Below are positions 45,838 through 56,744 of a stretch of 64,000 nt of DNA, piece by piece. Position 1 is the stretch's first letter, and every line of letters starts with the position of its first letter. The notes under the pieces were generated by a model. That model did no database searches. It was given only the letters and a program-made list of their open reading frames with translations, and was not told the DNA's origin. A program made the translations under genes and the position numbers. Source of the stretch: Campanula takesimana (taxonomy: Eukaryota > Streptophyta > Magnoliopsida > Asterales > Campanulaceae); NCBI GenBank assembly GCA_026119855.1, contig JAOWBW010000192.1, positions 1,116,001 through 1,180,000 on the forward strand, written 5' to 3'.

Positions 45838-48539
45838 TGTCACGACCCGAAAACTAGGCTCTATTTTATTAGTAATAAATAATTATTATTTATTTAATTG
45901 CTTATTTATTTATTTAAATTATTATTTATTTAAATATTTATGTGTGCATTTTATGTTTCATAATAATTATGACTAGCATTTTATTTGGGTCATTTGCGCT
46001 AGTGTAGAAGTGTTGAGTCTTATTTGTTAGTGGGGAGTTTGTTTGTAGAGAGTAGTAGTAAGGGAGGGGTCTTAGTGTAAGTTTGGTTTTAATCATCTTC
46101 TCCCTACTCCCTCTATTTCTCCCTCACCCCATTCATTCCCAGCATTTCTCTCTCTCTCTAGCTCAATTGGGTAAGTTCTCTCTCACTTCTCTCTACATTT
46201 CCATCATCTTCCTCTTTTTATTTCTCATTTCTTAAAACATGAATCATGTTTAGATCGTCGATAGGATGTAGGAAGCCAAAAAGAATCGAAATCCATCAAC
46301 TTTGAGAAAATCCAAGTAAGTTGCTTTTCCCCCATTTTTATGCTAAAGTGTTCATATCATGTTTATATTATGCTTGATGTGTTATATTTGAAGTTTGGTT
46401 GAATTTGGAATTTATTTGGAATTTATTTTGAGTTTTGGTCAAAAATGGTGATTTTAGGAATGTTGGGTTTGAATCTTGATCTTGGTTGATAAATGGTATT
46501 ATTTGAGTCCCCATTCTAGTTATAAGTTGTTTTGGGTTCATCTTTATGCTTGGTGGAAGGTTGATTATGTTTGATTTTGGTTGTAATATGAAATGGGTAA
46601 GAAAATTGGTAGAAACCCAGATTTTGGCCGGATTTCGTCCCTCCGGGCAAGGAGGCGCGCGCACCATGTTTTGGGAGGCGCGCGCACCCTTTTCTGCTTC
46701 GAAATCGCAGCCTTCTGACCTTAGGAGGCGCGCGCATCACTTTTTCTGGAGGCGCGCGCATCCCCCTTTTTCCAGTTTGTCCGTTTTTCGTTCGATCTTC
46801 CGGAGGCTATAACTTTCTCATCCGGACTCCGTTTTAGGCGTGTAAACTATCGTTTCGAAGCTCTCTTCGAGTACTACAATATGGTATAGGTTGTTCAGTT
46901 AAGTTATAAGTTTTATACTTCGGGATTTTATTGGGTGTTTGGGTATCTTATGATGTGTTCGTGGTTGTTCCAATCGAATTGATTTTCGAGTAAGACTTGG
47001 TCTAGGTTTTAGGCGATGTCCCATAGTACCTAGAGGGTTGTGGTTGAACACCAAAGTGTAGGGTTTAGTCCGATCGTGATCATGTTCTAAAGATTAACCT
47101 TTTTGATTCGTTTGGGGGTTTGGGATTGGTTCGTTAAGGACGAAGGTAAAGCGTGTATTGGCAATTGGGTACTTACGGTTTGATTAACCTTAAAGTGTAT
47201 TCATTCTGATTCCTACTTTGGAATTTCAGGAGTGATGAGATGGTTGAGTTCATAGTCCTATTACATCTTTATGAGTAAACTTTTAGGATAATTTTGGGTT
47301 GTAGCCGTTGTACTATTTGTGAGCGACCGTTTGGGTTGTGTTCCTTATGAGTAACTTATGGGTATCAACTTTGAAATGTATCTGGTATGGTTCCTCTTTA
47401 TGGAATTATCGTATTCTAAGAATCATTGTTGTTGCGCTCCTTATGAGCAATACCGTTTATTGTTGTTGTGCTCTTTATGAGAAATTCCGTTTATCGTTGT
47501 TGTGCTCTTTTATGAGAAACTCCTTGTGTTCGTTATTGTTGAACTCTTTATGAGTAATCGTTTGCATCTTTATGGTGATTAATTGGTGTGGTTCCCTACT
47601 TTGGAACCCTGAGTTGTTATTCATGCTAAATTATTATTACCTAGCATTTATTTGAAAGTCCAGCTGGTATTTTGTGTGTGTTTGGGCGATGGGAAAGGAT
47701 AAGTCAGCGTTCCTTTGTGAATGTATCTGGCTAGCGGGCATGACTTTGTGTCATGGTCCTTGTCCCTTGTGACACTTTTATGTTATTGGTTCCGGTACCG
47801 GGGTTTTCTCTTCGAGCTTTCATGCTGCTATGAAGATGTTGATTGTTGATTATTGAAGCTGCGCAGCGATCCTTTATTTGGATGTTCCGGTTTGGAAAAC
47901 CTTGGTTATGTATCCACTTATGAGTATTTATTTCAGCTTTATGTGTTGCATGATGAGCTGGTCGTTATTTCCAACCGGTATGGGACGGTTGGCGATAGGG
48001 AGCCTCTCATTTGTTGTTATATGCTTATTTATATGGTTGATTATTGGGTGTTACTGTTTGACAGCATGTCACTTATTATTCCGCTGCTATCTGTCATATG
48101 TTAATTGCTATTGGTTATTGCATATTAGCATGTCATGTAGTTGCATTAGTAACTTACTGAGATTTTATCTCACCCCGTTTATTTCCATATTTGTTTTTCC
48201 TTAACCCCCCCCCAGGAGGAAAAGGATTAGGATTCGCGGATCGAGGAGGACGTCGAGAGGATTGAGATATTGGGGCAGGTTGTTATGGATCGGTTTACAT
48301 TATTTAAATGTATAACCTTTTGGGGATAGTGTCACCATTATTGACGTCATTAAGAATTGTATATTTATTCTTTTGAGTATAAGCTGTGGAGCTTATGTTG
48401 GTTGTACATTGTTGATTTAAACTTGGATTTGTAAAACCTTGTGTTATCATCTTTTGATTCAAAATGGAATTTTTAACTTCTATATTTCATAGTTTTGGTT
48501 CTAAGTCGACGTCCAGCTCGCGATCTCGGGGTCGCGACA
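45838..48539 (+). repeat. 3' LTR of G2
   Basis: 2702 bp, full form. Apart from the segment missing in the 5' copy, the two LTRs differ at only scattered bases. All four GC modules read GGCGCGCGC here (first at about 46650); the first 5' LTR module reads GGCGCGTGC. Confidence 0.93.
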
Positions 48540-49127
48540 TTTATACATCCATATTCATATGATCTTCATGCGTTCTTCATATTCTTAGTCTAAACTCATA
48601 ATATATGCTATATTTAGGGTAGCGATCTTCATGTTTATGTATTCATTCATATGTATTCATGATGTTGTTTTTATTATACTAGATTTACTACTTATCCATG
48701 CATAACATGCTAGATCTAGGATTGTAATCCCTATTTATGTGCACATGACATAGCCAATGATGATCCTAGGGTTTCATCAAACCCTAATACGATCTAGGAA
48801 CTACTTCTAACCCTAATCTTCCCGCTTTATATGCATGATCCCGCTTCATCCCTCCCCATTCTAATTCATCAATGAACTACACCGACCTGAGCTTCTCATG
48901 ATGAGAAGAATGTAGGCAATCTTCGGATCCGGTCTCAATCACTAACACACACACATTGATCATGATAGAAAGACCGATTCGTCGGGTAGTAGGAGTGATA
49001 ACTTGATATTCTTCTCTTATTGTAATTTGACCCCCGAACCCTATTATTCTCATAAATGGTTTTCTCAATGTTTCAACAACAAGTAAAACAACGTGGTGAC
49101 TCTCGATTTCAACCTCACGTATTCACA
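48540..49127 (+). repeat. T 5' LTR, portion right of G2
   Basis: Continues 40358 after the TTTAT duplication and ends ...TATTCACA just before the primer site. It contains one copy of the pseudoknot-like motif (48877-48934) and GTGGTGACTCT (49093-49103), an imperfect copy of the primer site start. Confidence 0.6.
48877..48934 (+). ncRNA. Pseudoknot-like motif copy 1 (in T LTR)
   Basis: Order along the strand: CTAC, GACCTGAG, hairpin CTTCTC-ATGAT-GAGAAG, GTAGGCA, GGTC. CTAC can pair with GTAG around the hairpin, and GACC with the distal GGTC, a crossing arrangement. Confidence 0.5.
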
Positions 49128-49128
49128 G

Positions 49129-49146
49129 TGGCGACTCTGCTGGGGA
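49129..49146 (+). other. T primer-binding site, tRNA-Arg type
   Basis: TGGCGACTCTGCTGGGGA directly after the LTR. This form is what I recall for Tat/Ogre elements (complement of a tRNA-Arg 3' end); the exact tRNA was not checked. Confidence 0.75.
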
Positions 49147-50462
49147 CTTGTTTTTGAAAACCTTTTTCAAAACTTAAGAGGGTCTAACTTTCATAACTTC
49201 ACGATTTTGTGTGTGTTCAAACTGCCCCGCGCACCCTTTTCTGCAAATCTGTTTATAACAACTTCCTGCAGGTTCTTGGTATTCATAGCGTGTTTCAATA
49301 TTATAGATATGCTCTGTTTATGTTTATTTCATGCTTAGATGCTATAACTATGGATTTTTATGCTAATAGACTTCTCTCATGCATTGCATATCATTCCTAA
49401 AACTACGTAATCAAAAGGCACACTACCACTAGTCCGTGTCACACTGCACACCCTACTGGATACATCGCTGAGTGCACAGATTTTGGTGATCCTGTCACCT
49501 CTATCTTCGTGGCACCCGAGCTATCTAACTCGTCATTTTCACTTGTGAAGCGGTCGAGGTTAATCCTTGTTCATTTCTAAACCATGCACTTTGATCGAGT
49601 TAAGAACACTTATAAAAAAACAAGTAATCCTAATCTTAACTAAAATCATTCATCATGTTGTGTGTGTCTACCCTAGGTCAAGTCTAGTCGAACTTTAGAC
49701 CTGTCTAGGTCAACCTAGTCTACCCTAGATCAACTCTAGTCAAACCTCGACCCATCTAGGTCAACCCGTCTAGGTCAACCTAGTCTACCTTAGGTCAACC
49801 TAGTCAACCTTTGACCTCCCTCGTTCAAATTATCTACCACAGTTTCGTCTAGATCCACCCATCTAGGTCAACCTATCGCCTTGACCTGTCTAGGTCAACC
49901 CGTCTCACACCCGTCTAGGTCAATCCATTTCCAACCCGTCTAAGGCAATCCGTCCTCGACCAATCTAGGTCAACCCTTCATCTTGACCCCACCTTTAGTC
50001 AAGCTAACCGATCTTAGACGACCTGCTTCTTGGTCTACCTATGTCAAACCTTACCTGACTCGCTTAGGCTGAGATCACCTTACCTAAGGTCCCTCCACCT
50101 ATGCGTAACCAAGGACCGAGTTATCTCCCATTACTTTTAGACCTCTACGGTCATCTTCTAATACTTATGATTTTCAAAATCACTGACCTCTGCGGTCACT
50201 ATCTCACTTGTTTTACTAAACCCGAACTACGGTGACCTGAGCCTCTCATTGTGTGGGACCTCTCCTGTATAGTAAGGGGAACGTAGACAGCTTCCGACCC
50301 GGTCAAACTTTTAGTCTTTTCATTCAAAGAACATTTCAAAAAATACGGTGATCGAGTCTTTTCATAAAAAATGATTTTATAAACGATGCCTTGTCATTAA
50401 TTATGAGTCTAATTTAATTCAAATACTTAACTTCTCCACTAACCACTATAGAATCCTGCATC
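49147..50462 (+). other. T leader, with TAGGTCAACC array
   Basis: No ORF. From 49670 to about 50050 it has roughly ten copies of AGGTCAAC(C/T) in a TCTAGGTCAACCCGTC context. On the complement each reads GGTTGACCT and contains TTGACC. A second pseudoknot-like motif lies at 50227-50304, just before gag. Confidence 0.65.
50227..50304 (+). ncRNA. Pseudoknot-like motif copy 2 (before T gag)
   Basis: CTACG, GACCTGAG, an enlarged and weaker central stem (CCTCT with AGGGG), ACGTAGAC, then GGTC at 50301-50304. Same order as copy 1, with a longer central loop. Confidence 0.4.
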
Positions 50463-51194
50463 ATGTCTACCGAAGGGATTATCACAGTCACAACCGAAGT
50501 TGCCACCCAAAGTCTCGAGACAACTCTCCATTCCAACACCGTTCTCAACGAGCAAGCGGCCCATCTTAACTACGCTCCCAACAAGCGAGAAGCCTTCTAC
50601 GAGGCCATCTTCAACAAGAAATCGGCCCACTATGAGACTATCCTCACTGAGTAAGCAACCCTCTTCCAAACCGCTCTCGATGAACAAGAAGCCTTCTTTG
50701 AGACTGTTCTCCTCAAGCAAACAGACCGCTTCCAGAAAGTGATGTACAAAGCCCTAAAGGACACCGAGAAACATCTTCAGTCTGATGTTTATGGCATATA
50801 AGAGTACCTCAACCGCACTCTCCCTCATGCTCCGTTTTAACACCCGTACGCTCCTCAAATGTATGGGTCACCACAGACTTTCCCCATTGGGATGCCTCCT
50901 ATGGCTACTCATTAACAAGGAATACCGGTGCCTAAACCACCCTCCAAGATGGTCCGTGATAAGAAGGACGAGTTCGATGATTTGGGTATGCCATTAGACA
51001 AATGCTTCAAAAGTCTAGTTTAAGCCGGCAAGTTATCTCCTCTCCTTGACTTCAAACCAAACTTTGCAAGACAAGACTTGGATCCCTCCAAACATTGCAA
51101 GTATCACCAATACGTTGGACATGACACCGAGAATTTCTTCCATCTGAAGAGAAAGATCCAAAGCCTCATCGATAGCGGAGCCATCACCTGCTAA
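50463..51194 (+). pseudogene. T gag with five internal TAA codons
   Basis: One frame of 244 codons with no indel. It begins MSTEGIITVTTEVATQSLET, passes repeated ALDEQEAFFETVL-like helical segments and ends with DPSKHCKYHQYVGHDTENFF then HLKRKIQSLIDSGAI, the C-terminal gag motif of Tat/Ogre elements. Internal TAA at 50652, 50799, 50838, 50913 and 51021; another at 51192 where the frame also shifts. In at least four, Gln fits the local repeat or context, so CAA to TAA is the simplest origin. The short gag may be a remnant of a longer one. Confidence 0.75.
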
Positions 51195-51560
51195 GGGAAT
51201 ACATGGGCATAAGCAAAGTCCGAGCAAGCAAGAAGCTACACTGGGGCTGCCTCCCTCTAAAAAAAAAGCAGTCTTCGTAGGTTCTAGAGAGTCTTTTAGT
51301 CAAAAGTCCACCTCAGACATTAGTATTTTACTTTTTACTAGCAAAAGTCCACTCCGGACATTAGTTAGATTGTTAAAGTCCACCTCGGACTAGTCAATTC
51401 GAGTCTTTAATAAAAGTGTCTTTAATGAAGACTCATTAAAAAGTAAATGGACCCACAAACCATCAAACATAATTTAACAAACAATGAATCTCAAAATAAC
51501 AAACGCTTTGATCAATCGAATCGTTTTCTTGTTTCTATATACCTTTTCTAAACCTACCCC
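51195..51560 (+). other. T spacer after gag with AAAGTCCACCTCGGAC repeats
   Basis: Residual gag tail (EYMGISKVRASKK in another frame), then CACTGGGGCTGCCTCCC and three copies of AAAGTCCAC(C)TC(A/C/G)GAC near 51305, 51347 and 51376. No pol is present where it would be expected. Confidence 0.55.
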
Positions 51561-51890
51561 CCTTGTGTACACTCATTGTGTACACCCTCCATACATACTC
51601 CTCGTGTACACCCACTATGTGCACCCTCCATATATACACTCCTTGTGTACACCCACTGTGTGCACCTACCATATATTCTCCTCGTGTACACCAACTGTGT
51701 GCACCTACCATATATTCTTCTCGTGTACACCCACTATGTACACCTACCATATATTCCCCTCGTGTAGACCCACTGTGTGCACCCTCTCCATATATTCCCC
51801 TCGTATACACCTACTGTGTGCACCCTCCATATATACCCTTCTCATGTACACCCACTGTGTTCACTCACTAAATACTCCCCATATATACTT
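51561..51890 (+). repeat. 39-bp minisatellite in T
   Basis: About eight imperfect units of TCGTGTACACCCACTGTGTG + CACCTACCATATATTCTCC, 39 bp. Each holds palindromes GTGTACAC and GTG(T/C)GCAC. Since 39 is a multiple of three, several frames stay open, but these are not genes. Confidence 0.85.
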
Positions 51891-52154
51891 CCATCTTCCC
51901 ATGAAGAAGACGATGACTGCAGAGCCGCTCGCCATCAAAGAAGCGTCTGTTCAAAGGCTATCCGTTTCCATCGCGACTATGACATGACGATGCACTGGGG
52001 CTGTCTGTCCTCCTCGACGATGTCAACGAAACTCAAGGGGCTATTGAAACCCCCTCCATGAGTTCTACCTCCCAAAGGCGAAAGCGAACTAGGGACTTAT
52101 CTTGCCCCACGCTTCAATATGCAAATGTATATAATTAAAAAAAAAAAACCCCCG

Positions 52155-52184
52155 CTAGGTCGAAACCCACAACGGGCGGCTTAG
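52155..52184 (+). ncRNA. 30-nt hairpin, T copy 1
   Basis: Outer stem CTAGG/CTTAG (one G-U), inner CCC/GGG around ACAAC. Exactly 30 nt, like the other four copies. Confidence 0.5.
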
Positions 52185-52220
52185 GCAAAAATTTGAGCAA
52201 TTGCACAAAAAAGAAGCCCG

Positions 52221-52250
52221 TTAGGTTGAAAACCTGCAAGGGTGGCCTAG
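52221..52250 (+). ncRNA. 30-nt hairpin, T copy 2
   Basis: Outer stem TTAGG/CCTAG (one U-G), inner CCT/GGG with a GCAA tetraloop. Followed, as in U, by GCAAAA and a GTGCAC tract. Confidence 0.5.
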
Positions 52251-52499
52251 GCAAAAGTAAGGGTGTGCACAAAGAAATAAATCAAGCAAAGAAAATTAGA
52301 AGGGGCTATCATCATAGGAAAAGTAAAAGTCCCACATTCTTTTCACTTCTTATTTTCTATTTTTCTTCCTTTTCAAAAGAATCCAACTCAACTCGTCGGT
52401 AGCAGTCCAAAGCGACAACTACGAACGAAGCGGTCCAAAGCAACAATGGAGAGACCACCACTCAGACCCGGTATCATCATCAACCGGATGATCCTCGAA

Positions 52500-52558
52500 C
52501 TACGCGGACCTGAGCCTCTCACACCGAGATGAACGTAGGCAACCTCCTGGTCCGGTCC
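52500..52558 (+). ncRNA. Pseudoknot-like motif copy 3 (T 3' region)
   Basis: CTACG, GGACCTGAG, hairpin TCTC-ACACC-GAGA, ACGTAGGCAACC, GGTCCGGTCC. It lies about 250 nt after hairpin T copy 2, comparable to the order in U. Confidence 0.5.
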
Positions 52559-53027
52559 ACAAAATATATACAACCCACCTCGAGCCAACTTTCATTCTTT
52601 TCTCGCTTCCCCATACACTACAATTTCTATTCTCTTTCTCGATTAATCAAGGCGTTTGTTATTTCAAGACTACTTGTCTAAAACATTATCATAAGATAAG
52701 TAACTAATCAACGAGGTCCATTCTCGAGCAATCAAAAGACGATTCTGAATAAAACAATTTTCAAATGTCTCGACAAGTCTTCTATTCTACAATTTAGGAA
52801 AGAGCTAAACAATTACTTTCTGTCAAGCAGGGGCTTCCTTCCTTTGGCACACATACTTCCCGTAAGGTCTAAATGAGAGAACGCCCTATCTTGTTCTCTC
52901 TCTCTCTCTCTTCTCTCACCATAACAAAAAAGCTCCTGCAAGTCGTCTATACATTTCTGTCTTTTTTTCTTTATTTTTGAGTCGACTGAAAAAAAAAAAA
53001 AAACCGACGCTAAAAGAATATGCCCAC

Positions 53028-53057
53028 CTAGATTGAAAACCTGCAAGGGCGGTCTAG
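53028..53057 (+). ncRNA. 30-nt hairpin, T copy 3
   Basis: Outer stem CTAGA/TCTAG, inner CCT/GGG with GCAA loop. The A-U closing pair replaces the G-C seen in T copies 1-2, a compensatory change. Confidence 0.5.
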
Positions 53058-53345
53058 AAAAAAATCAGGGTGCGTCTAAAGGATGTAGCATTCCCCCACC
53101 TTTTGCCCTCACCAAACTGGGGCTACCCGAGCAGAATTGAGCCGAGTACTGATACTCCAACAGGATCATTCCCCGTAGAAATTCATCTCTCTCCATCGAA
53201 GCTCAACATGGATGACCTCTTTCTAATACCCTCACCAAACTGGGGCTGCCCCAATGCAATCGGACTGACTGCCGATGCTCCAAGAAGATCACCCTCCACG
53301 AAGTTCGACATGGTTCACCTCTTTTAAGTACCCCCATTCAAACTG
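53058..53345 (+). repeat. Imperfect CAAACTGGGGCT repeats in T
   Basis: Three diverged units of about 110-125 bp beginning CACCAAACTGGGGCT(A/G)CCC or CAAACTGGGGCTTCTCC near 53112, 53236 and 53340. Function unknown. Confidence 0.6.
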
Positions 53346-55757
53346 GGGCTTCTCCAAACCAAGTTAGGTCAACTGCTTGACTACTCGAAATCACCGGCAA
53401 CCCGATGAAATCTCACTCACCCGAAGGGCTACCCTAATCAACAAACCTAACAAGTACTTGAATTAATTAGACTATAATTAATTATAAGGCATTTTTATAA
53501 AGTCATTACATTTTCAAAAGTGTTTTCTATCACGACACGTTGTTTGTAAATCCGCACACTCGGTCTCCACCAATTTACAAAATATATTTTGTCTCATCTC
53601 CGTGATGTCCTAACTGACTCGGTCCTACACCTTAGGATACTGTAGGGTCCTGCCTCCCGTCTCCTATAGGTCAAAAGCCCTAAATCTCCTTTAGGCAACT
53701 CGTACCAATAGAAGTCAAGCAGTGTGTAAACCGCACTAGGGTACTCTAAGCCTGTGCAATGCGCTCTTACATGCTATCTACATGATACTTGCTACTCTAT
53801 ATACAACTTGTTACTTGCTACGTGTTACTGCTACATACTGCTAGACAAATGATAGAAATGTTTATACAGTCATCCATAAATATATGCTATACTACTGTCT
53901 ATGCTACCACTAACAAAATTCAGGGACTAAGCAACCGATCCGCTAGCATCACCTCGAGTCCTCTTCAGAAGACGTCCACCTGGAGCACCATCGTCGTCAC
54001 GGGAAGGAGGAGAACCGCCACACTCCGCCACCTTACGAAGACTCTTCGCCAACTTCCTATGCAAGCTCCTAATCACAAGACCGTAAGCCGGCCTTATAGC
54101 ATGTCATAGTCTCATATGTCCGAAGAGGAACCTAGACAAAGGCAGCACAAGTGTGTCAACATAGTCCGAACTAGAGGATTATAATGGACAGAAGTGGGAT
54201 AAAAGAAAGGGTGAGGTACCTACACTGACATGACCCGTCGGGATCTGAAACGCCAGAGCTACCTCACTCTCCTCATGCTGCACCCACTAAGGGTTTTCAT
54301 CACCATCCACATGATCATACAGAGGGACTCCAAAAGCCCTGCCAAAGGAAGGACCTGCTGGGCCCGGTGCCGCCGACTGAACATGCCTCTACCCCATCTC
54401 CGCAGTTTCTCCTCTATCACAGCGCATGAACCTCTAAGGCGCGTCCCAACAAAGTCATCATACAAGGCCCTCGGTCAACCTAACCCTATCATGCAGAGAC
54501 ATTAGATCAGTCATAAACCACAGAGGTTTCACCGGACTAAGAAGACGCTTCCTGCCCCACACTAAGGACATACCCTCTCACTCAAGTAAAGGGCGTCTCC
54601 GCCATATCCAATCAATAACCTCCGCTGGCCCGTCACCTCAAGCACAACTGCGGTCTACAACTCCGATCTAGGGAATAGTACAACTCTGCCAAGCCTGTAG
54701 CTCCAACACGCAAATCAGCCCACCGCATCCAAGTCCACCAGACATCCAAGCAGTAGAATCATCGCAATCATGCAAGAATGATCTGTGATAACTCATGCTT
54801 AGGCAGTCACCTCTACAGCACCGCCTCTGGCCTCGAGATCTGTCAGCATCTCCTCATGCCGCCTCCTAAGGTCGCCCAAACATACCCACTCCTGTTATCG
54901 ATACAATCAAACCCGATCAAGCTCGAAAGTCCATTCGCACTCCCATCGGCAAGCAAGGTATCATCACTCCACACTAGGGCTACCTGTGAACCCTAACCCG
55001 GTCAGAGCCGTGAAGTCCGAAGGAGCCAACATAACCTCTCCTCAACCAAAGCGGAATGTATAGGAGGTATCCCACCAGTGCTCCCACAGTGCCATAACAA
55101 GTCTCTGGAGTCCTTTCCCACAAGCTATGCACAACACTACATGAGCCCCTCGACTTCAAAGGCGGCAATACAACCTGCAAGCATGACAGGTATACACAGC
55201 AAAGGTATGTGATTAACCTAGCAGTTTAATTTCATAAACAAGTGTAAATATAAACTGCTGCATTAGGAGAATCCCCAAAATTCCAAACAAATACTATAAA
55301 TATCTCACAATCAAAGCCCTAGTCTACCTAGGACAACTCAACTACAAACAAGTCCAAAACATTTCAATAATTAACGGACAAAAATATAACTTCATCCAAA
55401 AGAAGCTTCTCAATGAAGCACTAATGTACATCCCTATACTCTAACAGAAGTCAAACAACACAAAAGGCACTTCTAACAAAGTCAACCAAGTCAAAGATTG
55501 GTCAAAGATTACAACATTTTCGAACCACAAATTACCTAACACAAAAATTGCGTTTTGTAACAAAACCACCAAAATCAAATAAATCAATCAACTTGGGTCG
55601 AAATCTACAAGTTTTATGAAAACCTCAATTTAAGGTCATTAAACCCTAAAGTACAAAATTAATCAATCCAAACCCCATACCTTGGGGTAATTTACAATCC
55701 AAACCCCATACCTTGGGTAATTCACAAATCAAAACCTTATACCTTAAAATAACTTAC
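53346..55757. other. Unassigned C-rich region, possible end of T
   Basis: No recognisable gene, LTR or repeat family. 53900-55180 is C-rich on the plus strand with many short frames and no conserved motif; it may be a decayed antisense or extra ORF of a Tat element. 55660-55750 has three near-copies of AAACCCCATACCTTGGGGTAA-like words before the U LTR. The boundary with T is unknown. Confidence 0.4.
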
Positions 55758-56744
55758 TGTAGATACCCCGGGGGTGACCACGGCCTTAGGCTGGAGCGCG
55801 CGGTGTTATCCTAGGATGTCTAACTTGTTTTTTTTTAGAGTCGCCACCTATGTTTTGAGGAACATAAGAAAAACCTATTGATTGTAGCCTAAGTTTGATT
55901 ACGAAAACAGAGATTCTTTGTTTTGAGGTCCGGGGGTTAGATTACGAGATGGGAAGTATCGAAACACCCATCTCGCCCAACTTAAGTTGGTCTTGCTTGA
56001 TCAAAATCTACATGAATGAAAATGTTCTTCTTCTTCTTCTTTAAGTCATAAAAAAGGGGGTTTAAAATAAGATTTGGAATGTAGGAGATAACTCCTTAAC
56101 CAACCTCAATGAGATGAGGTGATCATTAGAGTTATGTCCCAAAATGATTTGGGTGATTGCACATTTGATTAAAGTAAAAAGAGAGAGGAGATGAAGTAGA
56201 AGAGGAAGGAAAAGATGGACTTTTACCTACAATTTGAAGACCTTCAAATATTTCTTGATGAAATCCTTGGAGAACCTTTAGAAAGTGATTTTGGTATAGT
56301 TTTTGTAAGTTCAATTTTCGGTCCAAGTTTTCGATCCTTGAAAATGGAGGTAAAGAGAGGTTTTTATAGGTGAAAGAGGGGTGTTTTTGGTGCCAAAACT
56401 CAGTCACCAAGAATCCTTCCCGGGAAAAATCCTGTAAATTGAGCAAGGGAGGGAATCCTGGCCAAAAATCTGTAACTGACGCCCAGAGGCGCAAGCTTCC
56501 TGCTTTGGGGGCGGGAGGCGCGCGCGCCTGGCTCCTGGTGTCGGAGGCGCGCGACTCAGAGAAGGCAATTTTGACAGAATGGACTAGAAAGTCAGCCCTG
56601 TCATTCAGTTTAGCCCCTGGACTTAACGAAGTCAGTCAGGAACTTAACGGAAGTGACAGAAACTAACGAGAAACACTTAGAATGGGGAGAAACACAAAAT
56701 CAAATGTGCAATCGGGGTGAGCGGTCCAAGGCGGGGTGTCTACA
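55758..56744 (-). repeat. 3' LTR of U
   Basis: Plus-strand ends TGTAGATACCCC and GGGGTGTCTACA form a 12-bp near-perfect inverted terminus; 987 bp. On the minus strand the LTR follows CGAGGGGCTC, a purine-rich primer tract. The minus-strand sequence GTGGCGACTCT (55847-55837) resembles a Tat primer site, about 80 nt before the LTR end. Confidence 0.8.
56361..56555 (-). promoter_or_regulatory. U LTR promoter: GC modules at 29-bp spacing plus TATA
   Basis: Plus-strand GGCGC words at 56488, 56517 and 56546, exactly 29 bp apart; the last two are GAGGCGCGCG. The minus-strand TATAAAAA at 56368-56361 lies about 120 bp downstream in sense. Confidence 0.6.

Larger units (their letters stand above)
40359..48539 (+). 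mobile_element. Tekay-like Ty3 element G2, complete ends, dead interior
   Basis: LTRs 40359-42872 and 45838-48539 with TGTCACGACCC...GTCGCGACA ends; primer site TGGTATCAGAGC at 42875-42886; purine tract AAGGGGGAGTGAA; perfect 5-bp duplication TTTAT (40354-40358, 48540-48544). The interior is only 2965 bp, against 4651 bp in G1, and carries a broken gag and an unreadable pol. It is inserted in the T LTR. Confidence 0.95.
40069..55757 (+). mobile_element. Tat/Ogre-like element T, non-autonomous, split by G2
   Basis: Evidence for a Tat-lineage element: an LTR with TATA box (40129) that continues after G2 (48540-49127); a tRNA-Arg-type primer site; a long leader; a gag with the CKYHQYVGHDTENF-type motif; and 3' region repeats also found downstream of the pol of Tat element U. 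No RT, RNase H or integrase can be read between gag and the 3' repeats, so T lacks pol. The left LTR end is cut at the junction with C. The right limit is set only by the start of U at 55758, and I could not find its 3' LTR, so the extent is uncertain. Confidence 0.6.

Noticed and set aside
42984..48539. Functional Tekay polyprotein in G2
   Set aside because: Gag has in-frame TAG codons and a frameshift, and no RT or integrase motifs are readable.
50652..51023. Alternative genetic code (TAA read as Gln) in T gag
   Set aside because: Plant nuclear context and other elements here use TAA as their true stop; mutation of CAA is simpler.
51484..51987. ORFs over the 39-bp minisatellite
   Set aside because: Low-complexity VHPLCAPTIYS-type translations caused by the repeat period; overlapping frames all open.
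53789..55180. Coding gene in the C-rich region 53.8-55.2 kb
   Set aside because: Only short frames, no motif, no consistent frame on either strand.
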